Shown in pieces: positions 34,578 to 42,877 of a stretch of 64,000 nt of DNA. The stretch covers positions 62,001-126,000 of the forward strand of contig BQJR01000005.1 in the NCBI GenBank assembly GCA_021604805.1, given 5' to 3'. The stretch is from Planctomycetota bacterium. GTDB lineage: Bacteria; Planctomycetota; B15-G4. The notes under the pieces are model-generated. The model searched no databases and was not told the origin of the DNA. It saw only the letters and a program-made list of their open reading frames with translations. Position 1 is the stretch's first letter, and every line of letters starts with the position of its first letter. A program made the position numbers and the translations under genes.

Positions 34578-35946
34578 GAGTTGCTTCGCCGAGAAGACCC
34601 GACACCTGGATCTTCATCGGCACGCGCTGCTCGCGCGCGAGGATCGCGAGGTGCGAGCCGATTGCGCCACCCTCGCAGAGTACTGCCGACACACGCGACA
34701 GCGCTGGCGCGAGCTCAGGGTAGAGCTCGCGCGTGACGAGCACCGCGCCGTCGGGGATCGCGTCGACATTACCGGCGAACACGAAGCGTGGCCCGGCTTC
34801 GAAGTCGCCGAAGACCACGAGCTGGCCGGTTGAGTCGGCCGGACCGCAGCGGATCCAAGTGAGGCTCGGGTCGTGGCGCTCGAGGGTGTCGGTGAGCCGA
34901 CGGCACGAAGCGATGTCGGGCGAACGCGTGCCGAGCGGGACGGCTTCGAACAACCGCGCACGCACCGACTCGCGCAGCTTGAACAACCCGCGACACCAGC
35001 GCGGCACGTGTGGTGCGAAGAGATCCCACACCAAGTTCAAGCGGATCGAGTGACGCATCCACGCGCGCGGGTCGAGCGCGTCGCGCGCGGCGAGGGCGCG
35101 TTCGGCTTCCCGCAGGAAGCGACGTGCGCGCAACCCGATGCGAAAGGCACCGAGGTGCGTGGGCGAGCACGCTTTGAGCGCGTCGAGGTCCACGTAGAAC
35201 TGCGTGCCCAGCTTGAGCATCGAGAGCGGCGCGCTGTCGGCACCGCGGCCCGCAAAAGGCGCGACCTCCAGCGGCAGCAGCTCGGCCCAGAGCGCGGCGA
35301 GCGCGTCGTCGCGCGCGGGCTGTTCCATGAGATCCACGCAGTAGCCGACCTGCCCCCAGCGAGAGACGTCGAGTTCCTGCAGCTGCATGCGCGTGCTCGA
35401 CAACTCGGCGTCCAGCTCCACGGGCGCTGTGAGCGGGCGCAGTTGCACGAAGCGCGGACGCTCCACGCCCACGAACTCCAGATCACACGGGCCGTGCACC
35501 GCGTGCACACGCTGCACCGCGCGCTGCAACTCGGCGTAGCGCGCGATCGGCGTGGGCAAGACGGCGACAAAGGGTGCGACACGCCCTGCGGTGACGCCTT
35601 CCCGCAGGCGCGAGTACTCCACGAGCGCGAGGTCCTCGCGCAGACTGAGCACGACACCCGACGGACCGTCGACGAAGTGCTGCACGATCACGTCGACCAG
35701 CGCGGGGTCTTCGCGGAAGAGCCGCGCGACGAGCTCCGGGATCGCGTCGCACGAAACGGGACCCACGCTCAGCGACGCGCCGGCGTGACTCTCACGTTCG
35801 CCGTCTTCCTCGGCGCGACAGCCGCGCAACATGGCGCGCGCGGGAGCCGCCGACGTGACCGGCGAACCGCGCTCGCACACCGTGAACTCGGGCACGCTCA
35901 CCAGCTCCGCGAGCGCTCGCAAGCGTCGCGCCTTGGCAGACCTCAC
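34573..35946 (-). CDS. Compact PEP-utilising (PPDK/PEP-synthase-like) protein
   Basis: About 457 residues from a GTG at 35946, placed 10 bases after the stop of the upstream small gene; the frame is open much further but that part overlaps the other gene in another frame. Residues about 70-165 resemble the C-lobe of the PPDK ATP-binding domain (DVIVQHFVDGPSGVVLS, DLEFVGVERPRFVQLRPL). The last 75 residues are the swivelling phosphohistidine domain: GAVLVTRELYPELAPALS and GGAIGSHLAILAREQRVP, with the expected phospho-acceptor His. It lacks the N-terminal ATP-grasp lobe and the C-terminal PEP barrel of full enzymes, which are 800-900 residues. It may be a phosphotransfer enzyme for another substrate or a degraded gene. 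Confidence 0.7.
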   Translation of the reverse strand: MRSAKARRLRALAELVSVPEFTVCERGSPVTSAAPARAMLRGCRAEEDGERESHAGASLSVGPVSCDAIPELVARLFREDPALVDVIVQHFVDGPSGVVLSLREDLALVEYSRLREGVTAGRVAPFVAVLPTPIARYAELQRAVQRVHAVHGPCDLEFVGVERPRFVQLRPLTAPVELDAELSSTRMQLQELDVSRWGQVGYCVDLMEQPARDDALAALWAELLPLEVAPFAGRGADSAPLSMLKLGTQFYVDLDALKACSPTHLGAFRIGLRARRFLREAERALAARDALDPRAWMRHSIRLNLVWDLFAPHVPRWCRGLFKLRESVRARLFEAVPLGTRSPDIASCRRLTDTLERHDPSLTWIRCGPADSTGQLVVFGDFEAGPRFVFAGNVDAIPDGAVLVTRELYPELAPALSRVSAVLCEGGAIGSHLAILAREQRVPMKIQVSGLLGEATR

Positions 35947-35956
35947 GTGCGCGCGC

Positions 35957-36277
35957 TCACCGGAGGGCACCGAGAAACCACAGCGGGAGGGCACCGAGAA
36001 ACCACAGCAAGCCGAGCAGGCCCACGGCGACGAAACACCAAGCCGCCGCTGTCCAGAGCACGCGGTGCGGCCCTTCGGTGCAGGCTTTGCGAATCGAGAC
36101 CAACGTGGCCGCGAGGTACGCGATGGCAAAGCCACCCAGCGCGAACAGAAAGAAGAACACGCTCCCGAGCGACATGAAGCCCGAACCGGCTTCGGCGAAG
36201 CGCGCCATCGGCCCCACCACGAGCAAGAGCGCGAGCACGACAGTGAGAGCTGTTGGACGCGAGCGGCGCGCACGCAT
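35957..36277 (-). CDS. Small membrane protein
   Basis: 106 residues from ATG 36277. Three hydrophobic stretches: residues 10-25 (LTVVLALLLVVGPMARF, possibly a signal), 38-60 (VFFFLFALGGFAIAYLAATL) and 73-105. The C-terminus ends in a duplicated octapeptide, LWFLGALP-LWFLGALR, caused by a 24-bp DNA duplication. The gene directly precedes the PEP-utilising gene and may be coupled to it. Unknown family; the next possible starts lie 42 codons upstream. Confidence 0.6.
   Translation of the reverse strand: MRARRSRPTALTVVLALLLVVGPMARFAEAGSGFMSLGSVFFFLFALGGFAIAYLAATLVSIRKACTEGPHRVLWTAAAWCFVAVGLLGLLWFLGALPLWFLGALR
35962..36008. repeat. 24-bp tandem duplication inside the small membrane protein gene
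   Basis: GGAGGGCACCGAGAAACCAC followed by AGC occurs at 35962 and again at 35986, a 24-base period. The duplication is in frame and adds eight residues to the last membrane helix. Confidence 0.9.
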
Positions 36278-36544
36278 GATCGACCTGAGCTCCCCAGTGA
36301 GTTCCGAGCGACACCGCGCGACGCTTCGCGGAGTTTCGGCCCCACTGAACACGTCGAGCCCCGGGCGGTTGCGCCGCGTCATCCTGCGCCACGGCTTGCT
36401 CACACGCCGCCTCGAAAAATCGAAGAAAGTTGGCGGAGACCGGCACCTTCTCGCGCATCAAGTGTTGCGGGCACGACGCGCAATCGCTTCGTGGCAGCAC
36501 GCGGAGCCGTGAAGTGGAGGAAGCTCTCACGCGTGTGATCACAC
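36278..36544. other. Gene-poor stretch upstream of the small membrane protein
   Basis: No gene supported. It should carry the promoter of the small membrane protein and PEP-utilising genes. A 14-base perfect palindrome, CGTGTGATCACACG, at 36532-36545 abuts the terminator hairpin of the metalloprotease gene and could be an operator. Confidence 0.4.
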
Positions 36545-36580
36545 GGTGCCCACCGGATCCGGGAGAGTTCGGTGGGCACC
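36545..36580 (-). terminator. Terminator hairpin after the metalloprotease gene
   Basis: An 11-bp perfect stem, GGTGCCCACCG and CGGTGGGCACC, with a 14-base loop lies 16 bases after the stop codon at 36597. Confidence 0.75.
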
Positions 36581-36596
36581 ACCTTTCCTGCGGGCC

Positions 36597-39449
36597 TCAG
36601 CCCTCGCCTTCCGTGAAGACCGTCTTGCCCTTGGGCGCTTTCAGCGTCAACTTGCCGCCGAGCGGGCCTGAGGTGTCGGGTTCCGCGAAGAGGCGCAGGG
36701 TCCACGAGCCGAACTCGGGCAGCGCGAGCTTCTTGAAGCGCAGGAAGCGTCCCTCTGCATCCAGGATCACTCGCGCGAGCACGTCGGCGTCGGCTTGCAG
36801 CACACCGAGTTCGTCGGTGCTGAGCAGCAGCGCGCCGCTGGGTGATTCGAGCTCCACGCCGGCGAGCACCAAGTCGCCTTTCGCGCTGAGTTTGCCCGAG
36901 AGCAGCGACCCGGCCTTCGCGCTCAAGGCGAGTTCCACCGGTTCGACACCCGGCGCGGGCGCGCCTTGCTTCGGAAGCTTGAGCGACTTGGCGCTCTTGG
37001 GAAGCAGCTCTTTGAGCGTGAGACGGTAGCTGCCCGTGCTGCCGCCCACGCCGAGCAGCTCCACCGTGTAGCGCTCGGTGGCGGGCAGCTCGAGCTTCGC
37101 GATGCGCGTCTGCTTCGCGCCGTTCTTGCTGAGCTGCGCGTCGAACTCGGGCTCGCCTTCCACGCTGCTGAGCAGCACGCTGCCGTCGTCGCGCAGCACA
37201 CGCAGGCCCGGCTGCAGCGTGTTGTTCTTGCCGGTGCGCTTGAGCGTGAGCGTGACGCGCGTGCCCGCGAGTCCGTCGAGCAAGATCGAGTCGGTGCTGC
37301 CGGGCGTGTCGATGCCGCCCACGAGTTGGTCCTTGCTGTCGATCAGCGGCGCGAGATAGAGCGCGTCGGCGAGTGCTGCCGTGAACTCGAAGGAGCCGGA
37401 GGCGAGCAGCGCGTCGTAGCCGCCCACGGGTCCGGGTGGCACCGTCACGAAGATCGTGTCGGGCTCGGCGAACTCAAGCGGGAGGTCCGCGAAGGAGCTC
37501 GACGTCGTGGAGTCGAAGCCGAGCAACACGCGCAGGAAGGTGCCGGCGTAGTTCTCGGCCACGACGACCGCTTCGCCACCTTCGCTCGCGGGCAGCACCG
37601 TGGGTTGCAGCGCATGCAGCTGCATGTCGGGCTGCGACACGATCTCGAAGGTCTGCGGGGAGACGGCGAACATCTCGTCGCACGCGGTGTTCCGCACGAC
37701 GACATTGTCGGTCACGATTCCTTCGTAGGCGGGCGTGACGAACTGCATCTGCTGCGGATCGCCCGCGAAGATCGGCGTGATCTGTTCGCCGCCGAGCTCG
37801 ATGACCTGCTCGGGGCCGAAGCCCGAACCGATCACGGTGACGAGCGTGCCGCCGGCAAGCTGCGCCACGCGCGGGAACACGAAGTCGATCTGCGGCTGCG
37901 CGCCGGTGACTGCCAAGTGCGCACCGGGCACGCGCGCTTCCTGGCCACTGGGGACGACCACGACCAAGTCGCGCAAGCCGGGCGCGAGCGCCGGCAGGGT
38001 CACTGCGAGGATCGCGCCGCCTTCGCTGGCATCCGTCGCGGGGCCGATCAGCGTGTCGCCGAGCGCCACCTCGCTCCCCACGGGGACGTTCGTGCCGAAG
38101 AAGAGCAGCTCGGTGTCCGCCTGATCACCGCTGCACGGCGGCAACACCATGTCGATCGCGGGCGGTGGCGGGACGACTTCGAGGTAGCCGCACACGAGCG
38201 TGACGGCACCGCCGGCGGTGTGGAGGCGCAAGTCGTACAGACCTGCGGGCGCGTCGTCGGACACCGTGATCGGAACGCTGATCAAGTCGCCTTCGGCTTG
38301 CGGCAATGCGGTGAACTGCACGTCACCCACGCTGAGTTCGGGGCCAGCATCGGGGATCGAGACTCCCGCAGCGGGAGCCGGCGAGTAACCGACCACGCGC
38401 ACATGCACCGTGCTCGTGCTGCCCTGTTGCAACGTGCGCACCGTGAGCGGTTCGAGCACGCGCAAGGCCACGTCTGCGGGCGCCTCGAGGTCGAGCATCA
38501 GCGTGCCGCCGTCGGTGAGCATGAACGCGTCGCTCTGCACCGGCGCGAAGGACGTGTTGTACGCGAGGCCGGCGAGGTTCGAGAGGAAGCCCGGGAGGAT
38601 CGGGCCGTCGAGCGGGGCGGCCACGGCACGCAGTGCTTCGGGCGGTAGGCCGTCGAGTTCGTAGCGACCTGACGAGTCGGTGAGCGTGGCGGCGAGCACG
38701 CGACCGTCGGTGGCGCGCGCCCAGACCTGCGCGCCCGCGAGGTCGACGCCGCCGCGCTGCACGCGTCCTTCCAGGCGACCTGTTCCGGGCAACGCGGCCG
38801 GGTAGGTCGCGCGCAAGCCGGCGCGGTCATCGGCGTGCAAGCTGCGCGGCTCGAAGCGCGCGAGCGAGGTGAAGGGCGCCATGGTCGCACCGACGACCGC
38901 ACTGTGATCGAGCCCGAGCAAGTGGCCGAGCTCGTGCGAGGCCACGCCGCGCACGTCGAACGCCCCCGCGCTCAGGTCGGTGGCGAAGGGTTGCGCACCG
39001 TTGAACAACAGGTCGGCGTCGAGGATGCGTCCGCTGCCTTGTGAGAACTGCAGGTTGGTCACGGCGATCAGGCTCGAGTTGCCGCCGAAGAAACCGCTGT
39101 CGTTGGCCTCGTCGAAGAGCACGAGGTGCAGGTCGTTGGCTTGCCAATCGGTCCGCGCACGCTGACCGGGCGTGCTGACTTCGAGCAGCTCGATGTCGGC
39201 GCCCAAGGTGTCGTTCCAACCCGCGGCGGCGCGCTGCACGGCGAGGTGCTCGGACTCATCGAGGATGTCGTCGCTGCCAGCGTCGTTCATCACCCAGCGC
39301 ACGGGGCGGTCGCTCGGCGCCCAGTGCACGGCCTTGCCTGCGCTGTTGCGGATCGTCACGTGCGCGAGCGAGCTGCCCGCGGCGAGCAACACGAGCGTGA
39401 GCCCGGCGAGCCAAGAACGCGCGACGAAGCCTCGAGCGCCGCGACTCAA
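36597..39449 (-). CDS. Secreted matrixin-like zinc metalloprotease with IPT/TIG-like domains
   Basis: 950 residues. A signal peptide (about 1-29, ending SSLAHV) is followed by a matrixin-type catalytic domain with His172-Glu-x-x-His176-x5-His182 (SHELGHLLGLDHS) and the Met-turn GATMAPF. Residues about 225-280 look like a carboxypeptidase-regulatory-like beta-sandwich (RLEGRVQRGGVDLAGAQV). Residues about 430-640 contain IPT/TIG-type repeats (VFPRVAQLAGGTLVTVIGSG with a following GxGF). The C-terminal 300 residues contain two bacterial pre-peptidase-like segments (RVTLTLKRTG, GGSTGSYRLTLKEL). It probably degrades proteins or adheres at the cell surface. It overlaps the small secreted protein gene upstream by ATGA, so the two form an operon. 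Confidence 0.88.
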   Translation of the reverse strand: MSRGARGFVARSWLAGLTLVLLAAGSSLAHVTIRNSAGKAVHWAPSDRPVRWVMNDAGSDDILDESEHLAVQRAAAGWNDTLGADIELLEVSTPGQRARTDWQANDLHLVLFDEANDSGFFGGNSSLIAVTNLQFSQGSGRILDADLLFNGAQPFATDLSAGAFDVRGVASHELGHLLGLDHSAVVGATMAPFTSLARFEPRSLHADDRAGLRATYPAALPGTGRLEGRVQRGGVDLAGAQVWARATDGRVLAATLTDSSGRYELDGLPPEALRAVAAPLDGPILPGFLSNLAGLAYNTSFAPVQSDAFMLTDGGTLMLDLEAPADVALRVLEPLTVRTLQQGSTSTVHVRVVGYSPAPAAGVSIPDAGPELSVGDVQFTALPQAEGDLISVPITVSDDAPAGLYDLRLHTAGGAVTLVCGYLEVVPPPPAIDMVLPPCSGDQADTELLFFGTNVPVGSEVALGDTLIGPATDASEGGAILAVTLPALAPGLRDLVVVVPSGQEARVPGAHLAVTGAQPQIDFVFPRVAQLAGGTLVTVIGSGFGPEQVIELGGEQITPIFAGDPQQMQFVTPAYEGIVTDNVVVRNTACDEMFAVSPQTFEIVSQPDMQLHALQPTVLPASEGGEAVVVAENYAGTFLRVLLGFDSTTSSSFADLPLEFAEPDTIFVTVPPGPVGGYDALLASGSFEFTAALADALYLAPLIDSKDQLVGGIDTPGSTDSILLDGLAGTRVTLTLKRTGKNNTLQPGLRVLRDDGSVLLSSVEGEPEFDAQLSKNGAKQTRIAKLELPATERYTVELLGVGGSTGSYRLTLKELLPKSAKSLKLPKQGAPAPGVEPVELALSAKAGSLLSGKLSAKGDLVLAGVELESPSGALLLSTDELGVLQADADVLARVILDAEGRFLRFKKLALPEFGSWTLRLFAEPDTSGPLGGKLTLKAPKGKTVFTEGEG

Positions 39450-40030
39450 CGTGCGCTCCCGTCCTGCTGCGCGCCCCGTTCGGCCTGTTCCGCGGCCGCG
39501 CGTTCGAGGTCGCGCAGCAAGCTCTCGCGCTCGATGCGCTCAGCCATGTCGGATGCGACGAGCGGCGCGCCCTGCTCGTCGACAAAACTCAGTTCGGACA
39601 GGCTGCGCGTGTAGACCAGCTCGCGCGTGATCGGATCGCGGTGACGGCGCAGCACGCCTTGCGCCAAGCCCACCGGCAAGCGCAGCCCGCCCGCCTCCTT
39701 GCGCAGGAAGAGCAACAACTCCTGGCCGGGCGCGGGGATCGGCAGACCCACCACCAGCTCACCGAGGTCGCCGAAGCTGCCGCCGGGCCAACTGAACTCG
39801 AGCAGCTCGCCGGCGCGGCCGCCGCGCAGGCTGCCGTCGACACGCAGGGCGAGACGGCTGCGCACGCGACCTTGCGCGTCGAGCTCAGCAGTGACCGAGA
39901 CCACGCGCCCTTCGACCACCAGCTCGGAACGTTGCAGCAAACCGGCCCAATCCAGCCGCAACACGGTGCTGGCGTGGGCGCTGGCGAAGAGGGCCAAGAG
40001 CAGGACAACGGCGGTGATCGAGCGCGACAT
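39446..40030 (-). CDS. Secreted protein coupled to the metalloprotease
   Basis: 194 residues from ATG 40030; the open frame upstream has no protein-like composition. A signal peptide (MSRSITAVVLLLALFASAHA) is followed by a beta-rich domain beginning LRLDWAGLLQRSELVVEGRV, which resembles the exported beta-barrel domains found before matrixin-like proteases in Planctomycetota and Acidobacteriota. The C-terminal 40 residues are a charged helix (SDMAERIERESLLRDLERAAAEQ). Its stop overlaps the protease start by 4 bases, which suggests that it is an accessory such as an inhibitor, propeptide or anchor; that is inference from position. Confidence 0.75.
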   Translation of the reverse strand: MSRSITAVVLLLALFASAHASTVLRLDWAGLLQRSELVVEGRVVSVTAELDAQGRVRSRLALRVDGSLRGGRAGELLEFSWPGGSFGDLGELVVGLPIPAPGQELLLFLRKEAGGLRLPVGLAQGVLRRHRDPITRELVYTRSLSELSFVDEQGAPLVASDMAERIERESLLRDLERAAAEQAERGAQQDGSAR

Positions 40031-40386
40031 GGGGCTCCGGGACGCAGGCGGAAACGGCGAACCTGCAGCATATCCCTCCGACCCGGGAGTGGCCCGAGCG
40101 CGGGCGCTGTGTGCGGGAGCGCGGATCAGACCGATGATTCGCCGGCTCGGGCTCGCGCGGCGGTGGCGTAACGACCGATCAACAGGCAGACTAGTGCCTT
40201 CGAAACGACGACACATCGCAGGAAAGGTGGGGTGTCACTTGGGGAACCGCTCCTCAGGTCTCCCACCTGCCGGTCCGGGGCCCCGCTCCGGGCACTCCCC
40301 CGAAGACCTGCGCAGCGCAACACCGAGTTGCCCTGGCGCACGGTCTCCCCGAGCTCCGACCGAGCCGAGAAAGCAGAACACGCAGC
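40031..40386 (+). promoter_or_regulatory. Possible structured leader of the DEAD-box helicase gene
   Basis: About 356 bases between divergent genes. Two perfect 7-bp pairings are visible on the plus strand: AGGTGGG (40225-40231) with CCCACCT (40262-40268), and CAGGTCT (40255-40261) with AGACCTG (40304-40310). The 5' arm of the second lies inside the loop of the first, so they can form a pseudoknot or compete. A CGGGGCCCCG palindrome (40276-40285) sits in the inner loop. The helicase start is 76 bases downstream. No known riboswitch is recognised. Confidence 0.4.
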
Positions 40387-41781
40387 ATGACTGATCCATC
40401 AGCGTCCAGTAGTGGACGTCCTCCGCGCCGGCGTCGCCGTCGTGGCCCGAAGAAGTCCGGCTCCACTGGCTCCAACGGTGGCGCGCCGCAGAACTCCGAA
40501 GCGTCGAGCGACGACACGTCCGCCGCCGACGACGCGCCCGCCAAGGGCACCGGCATCCCCGTCGACGATTGCGCCTTCGCCGAGTTCAACTTGCGCGACG
40601 ACCTGATCAAGGGCATCGCCGCAGCCGGCTACCGCACGCCGTCGCCGATCCAAGCCGGCGCCATCCCGCACGCGCTCGACGGCCGCGACGTGATCGGCCA
40701 GGCGCGCACCGGCACGGGCAAGACCTGCGCCTTCCTGGTGCCCGCTCTCAACGCGCTCAGCGACAAGCCGGGCCCGCGCGTGTTGGTGGTCGTGCCCACG
40801 CGCGAACTCGCCATGCAAGTGCACGAAGAGTCGCGCAAGCTCGGCAAGTTCATGAAGTTCCGCTCGCTCGCGATCTACGGCGGCGACCCGATGAAGCGTC
40901 AGCTCGACGAGCTCGAGAAGGGCGTGCAAGTGATCGCGGCCACGCCCGGCCGTTTGCTCGACCACTTGTCGCGTCGCACCTTCAAGATCGACGACCTCGA
41001 CTACATCATCCTCGACGAAGCCGATCGCATGTTCGACCTCGGCTTCCGCGAGGACATCGACAAGATCATGCGTCACGCGTCGAACCGCGCGCAGACGATG
41101 CTCTTCTCGGCCACGCTCTCCGAAGAGGTGTTGAGCCTCTCGGCCAAGTTCATGAACGACCCGGCCAAGGTCTTCCTGGCGCCGGACAAGATGACCGTGG
41201 AAGAGGTCGACCAGACCTGCTTCGCCGTGGTGCCCGAGCGCAAGACCACGCTGCTCGTGGCCGTGCTGCAGCGCGAGAAGCCCGAGCGCTCGATCATCTT
41301 CACGCGCACCAAGATCGGCGCCGACAAGCTCGCCATGCGCCTGCAGAAGAAGGGCTTCAAGGCGCAGGAGATCCACTCGGGCCTGCCGCAGGGCAAGCGC
41401 GAGAAGATCTTGGCCGGCTTCCGCGCAGGAACCTTCCCGTACCTGATCGCCACCGACGTGGCCGCGCGCGGCATCGACATCCCCGAAGTCACGCACGTAA
41501 TCAACTACGACATCCCGGAACACGCCGAAGACTACGTGCACCGCATCGGCCGCACGGCGCGCATGGGCAAGAAGGGTCGCGCCGTGACCTTCGTGTGCCC
41601 CGACGACGGCATGTTCCTCACGGGCATCGAGAAGCTCATCAACCAAGTGATCCCCGGCGACTCCTACGACGACGTGGACCACGCGCCGCCCAAGCGCGAG
41701 CAACAAACCAAGACCGACGGCCCGCAGGTGGGCAACTACCAACGCACGTTGGGCGGCTACATCCGCACGCGCAAGCGGTGA
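40387..41781 (+). CDS. DEAD-box ATP-dependent RNA helicase (RhlE/RhlB-like)
   Basis: 464 residues. After a basic, disordered N-terminal tail (RPPRRRRRRGPKKSG) come the Q motif (YRTPSPIQ), motif I ARTGTGKT, PTRELAMQ, TPGRLLDHL, DEAD box LDEADRMFD, SAT, and in domain 2 IIFTRTK, TDVAARGIDIPEV and HRIGRTARMG. Motif I has Thr where many have Ser (TGSGKT); it is compatible with activity. The ends lack an RNA-binding CsdA-type domain. It probably remodels RNA during degradation or ribosome assembly; rsgA follows 87 bases downstream, consistent with ribosome maturation. Confidence 0.93.
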   Translation: MTDPSASSSGRPPRRRRRRGPKKSGSTGSNGGAPQNSEASSDDTSAADDAPAKGTGIPVDDCAFAEFNLRDDLIKGIAAAGYRTPSPIQAGAIPHALDGRDVIGQARTGTGKTCAFLVPALNALSDKPGPRVLVVVPTRELAMQVHEESRKLGKFMKFRSLAIYGGDPMKRQLDELEKGVQVIAATPGRLLDHLSRRTFKIDDLDYIILDEADRMFDLGFREDIDKIMRHASNRAQTMLFSATLSEEVLSLSAKFMNDPAKVFLAPDKMTVEEVDQTCFAVVPERKTTLLVAVLQREKPERSIIFTRTKIGADKLAMRLQKKGFKAQEIHSGLPQGKREKILAGFRAGTFPYLIATDVAARGIDIPEVTHVINYDIPEHAEDYVHRIGRTARMGKKGRAVTFVCPDDGMFLTGIEKLINQVIPGDSYDDVDHAPPKREQQTKTDGPQVGNYQRTLGGYIRTRKR

Positions 41782-41868
41782 GCACGTTGAGCGTGAGCGA
41801 GATCAGCGTGCGGTGCGCCGCGCGCGATCTGCGCACGCTCGGCGTGGTGAGCTCGGAGCGCGCACACC

Positions 41869-42828
41869 GTGGCTGAGCGGGGCCTCGTCACCGGCGTGGG
41901 CTCGCGCTCCGTGCGTGTGTTCGTCGACGGGATCGGCACGCTGCGCTGCACCTTGCGCGGCACGTTGTGGCCCGAGGCCGAGGCCGCGGGGCTCACGCGC
42001 CCGGTGGCCGTGGGCGATCGCGTCGAGCTGGAGATCGAGGGCGACGAGGGCGCGGTGTGCGCCGTGGAACCACGTCGCAACCGACTCTCGCGACAGGCCG
42101 CCACGGGCCACGCCGCTGGCGGACGCGGGCGCGACCGTGATCGCCAATACGGCGGGCCGCCGCCGGTGCAGGTGATCGCCGCGAACCTCGATCGCATCTT
42201 GGTCGTGGCCTCGCTCAACGACCCGCCCTTCCGCCCGGGCCTCGTGGACCGCTTCCTGGTGGCCGCCGCCGCCGAAGAGATCGACGCGACGCTCGTGCTC
42301 AACAAGGTCGACCTGCCCGGTGAACCCGAAGTCGTGCAGCCCTGGCGCGACGCCGGCGTGCACGTGATCTGCACGAGCACCGAAACCGGCGAAGGCATCG
42401 ACGAACTGGCGCCCTTGCTGCGCGACGGCATCTGCCTGCTCGTCGGGCATTCGGGCGTGGGCAAGTCGAGCTTGCTGAACGCCGTCGACCCGACGCTGAA
42501 GCTCGACACCGGCGAGGTCACGCTGCACCACGGTCGCGGCCGTCACACGACCACGCACGTGAGCTTGCTCCCGCTCGAGGGCGGCGGCTGGGTCGTCGAC
42601 AGCCCGGGCATCCGCGCCTTCGGGCTCGAAGATGTTCCGCTCGAAGTGCTCGCGCGCCTGTTCCCCGGCTTCGGCGATCTCCCGCACGACTGCAAGTTCC
42701 GCGACTGCCTGCATCGCGAAGAGCCGGGCTGCGCGGTGATCGCCGCCGCCGAGAACGGCACACTCGACGAAGACCGCTTCGAGACCTACGAGCGCATCCG
42801 CGACGACTTGGCGGCGGGTGAAGGTTGA
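41869..42828 (+). CDS. rsgA: Ribosome small-subunit maturation GTPase RsgA
   Basis: 319 residues, circularly permuted GTPase that checks 30S maturation. The order is G4 (LVLNKVDL), then G1 (GHSGVGKSS from Gly193), then G3 (DSPGIRAFGL), as the permutation requires. An N-terminal OB fold (GLVTGVGSRSVRVFVDG) and a C-terminal zinc motif (HDCKFRDCLHREEPGC) complete the family layout. The start is a GTG at 41869. A Gly/Arg-rich linker (AAGGRGRDRDRQYGG) between the OB fold and the GTPase domain is longer than usual. Confidence 0.95.
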   Translation: MAERGLVTGVGSRSVRVFVDGIGTLRCTLRGTLWPEAEAAGLTRPVAVGDRVELEIEGDEGAVCAVEPRRNRLSRQAATGHAAGGRGRDRDRQYGGPPPVQVIAANLDRILVVASLNDPPFRPGLVDRFLVAAAAEEIDATLVLNKVDLPGEPEVVQPWRDAGVHVICTSTETGEGIDELAPLLRDGICLLVGHSGVGKSSLLNAVDPTLKLDTGEVTLHHGRGRHTTTHVSLLPLEGGGWVVDSPGIRAFGLEDVPLEVLARLFPGFGDLPHDCKFRDCLHREEPGCAVIAAAENGTLDEDRFETYERIRDDLAAGEG

Positions 42829-42877
42829 GTCACGGAGCCCGAAAGCCGAGTGCTGCCTGAGCAAGCGGGGCGCCGTC

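Noticed and set aside
35947-36345. Upstream extension of the PEP-utilising reading frame
   Set aside because: The extra 133 codons overlap the small membrane protein in another frame and have no homology-like features; the GTG at 35946 follows the upstream stop closely.
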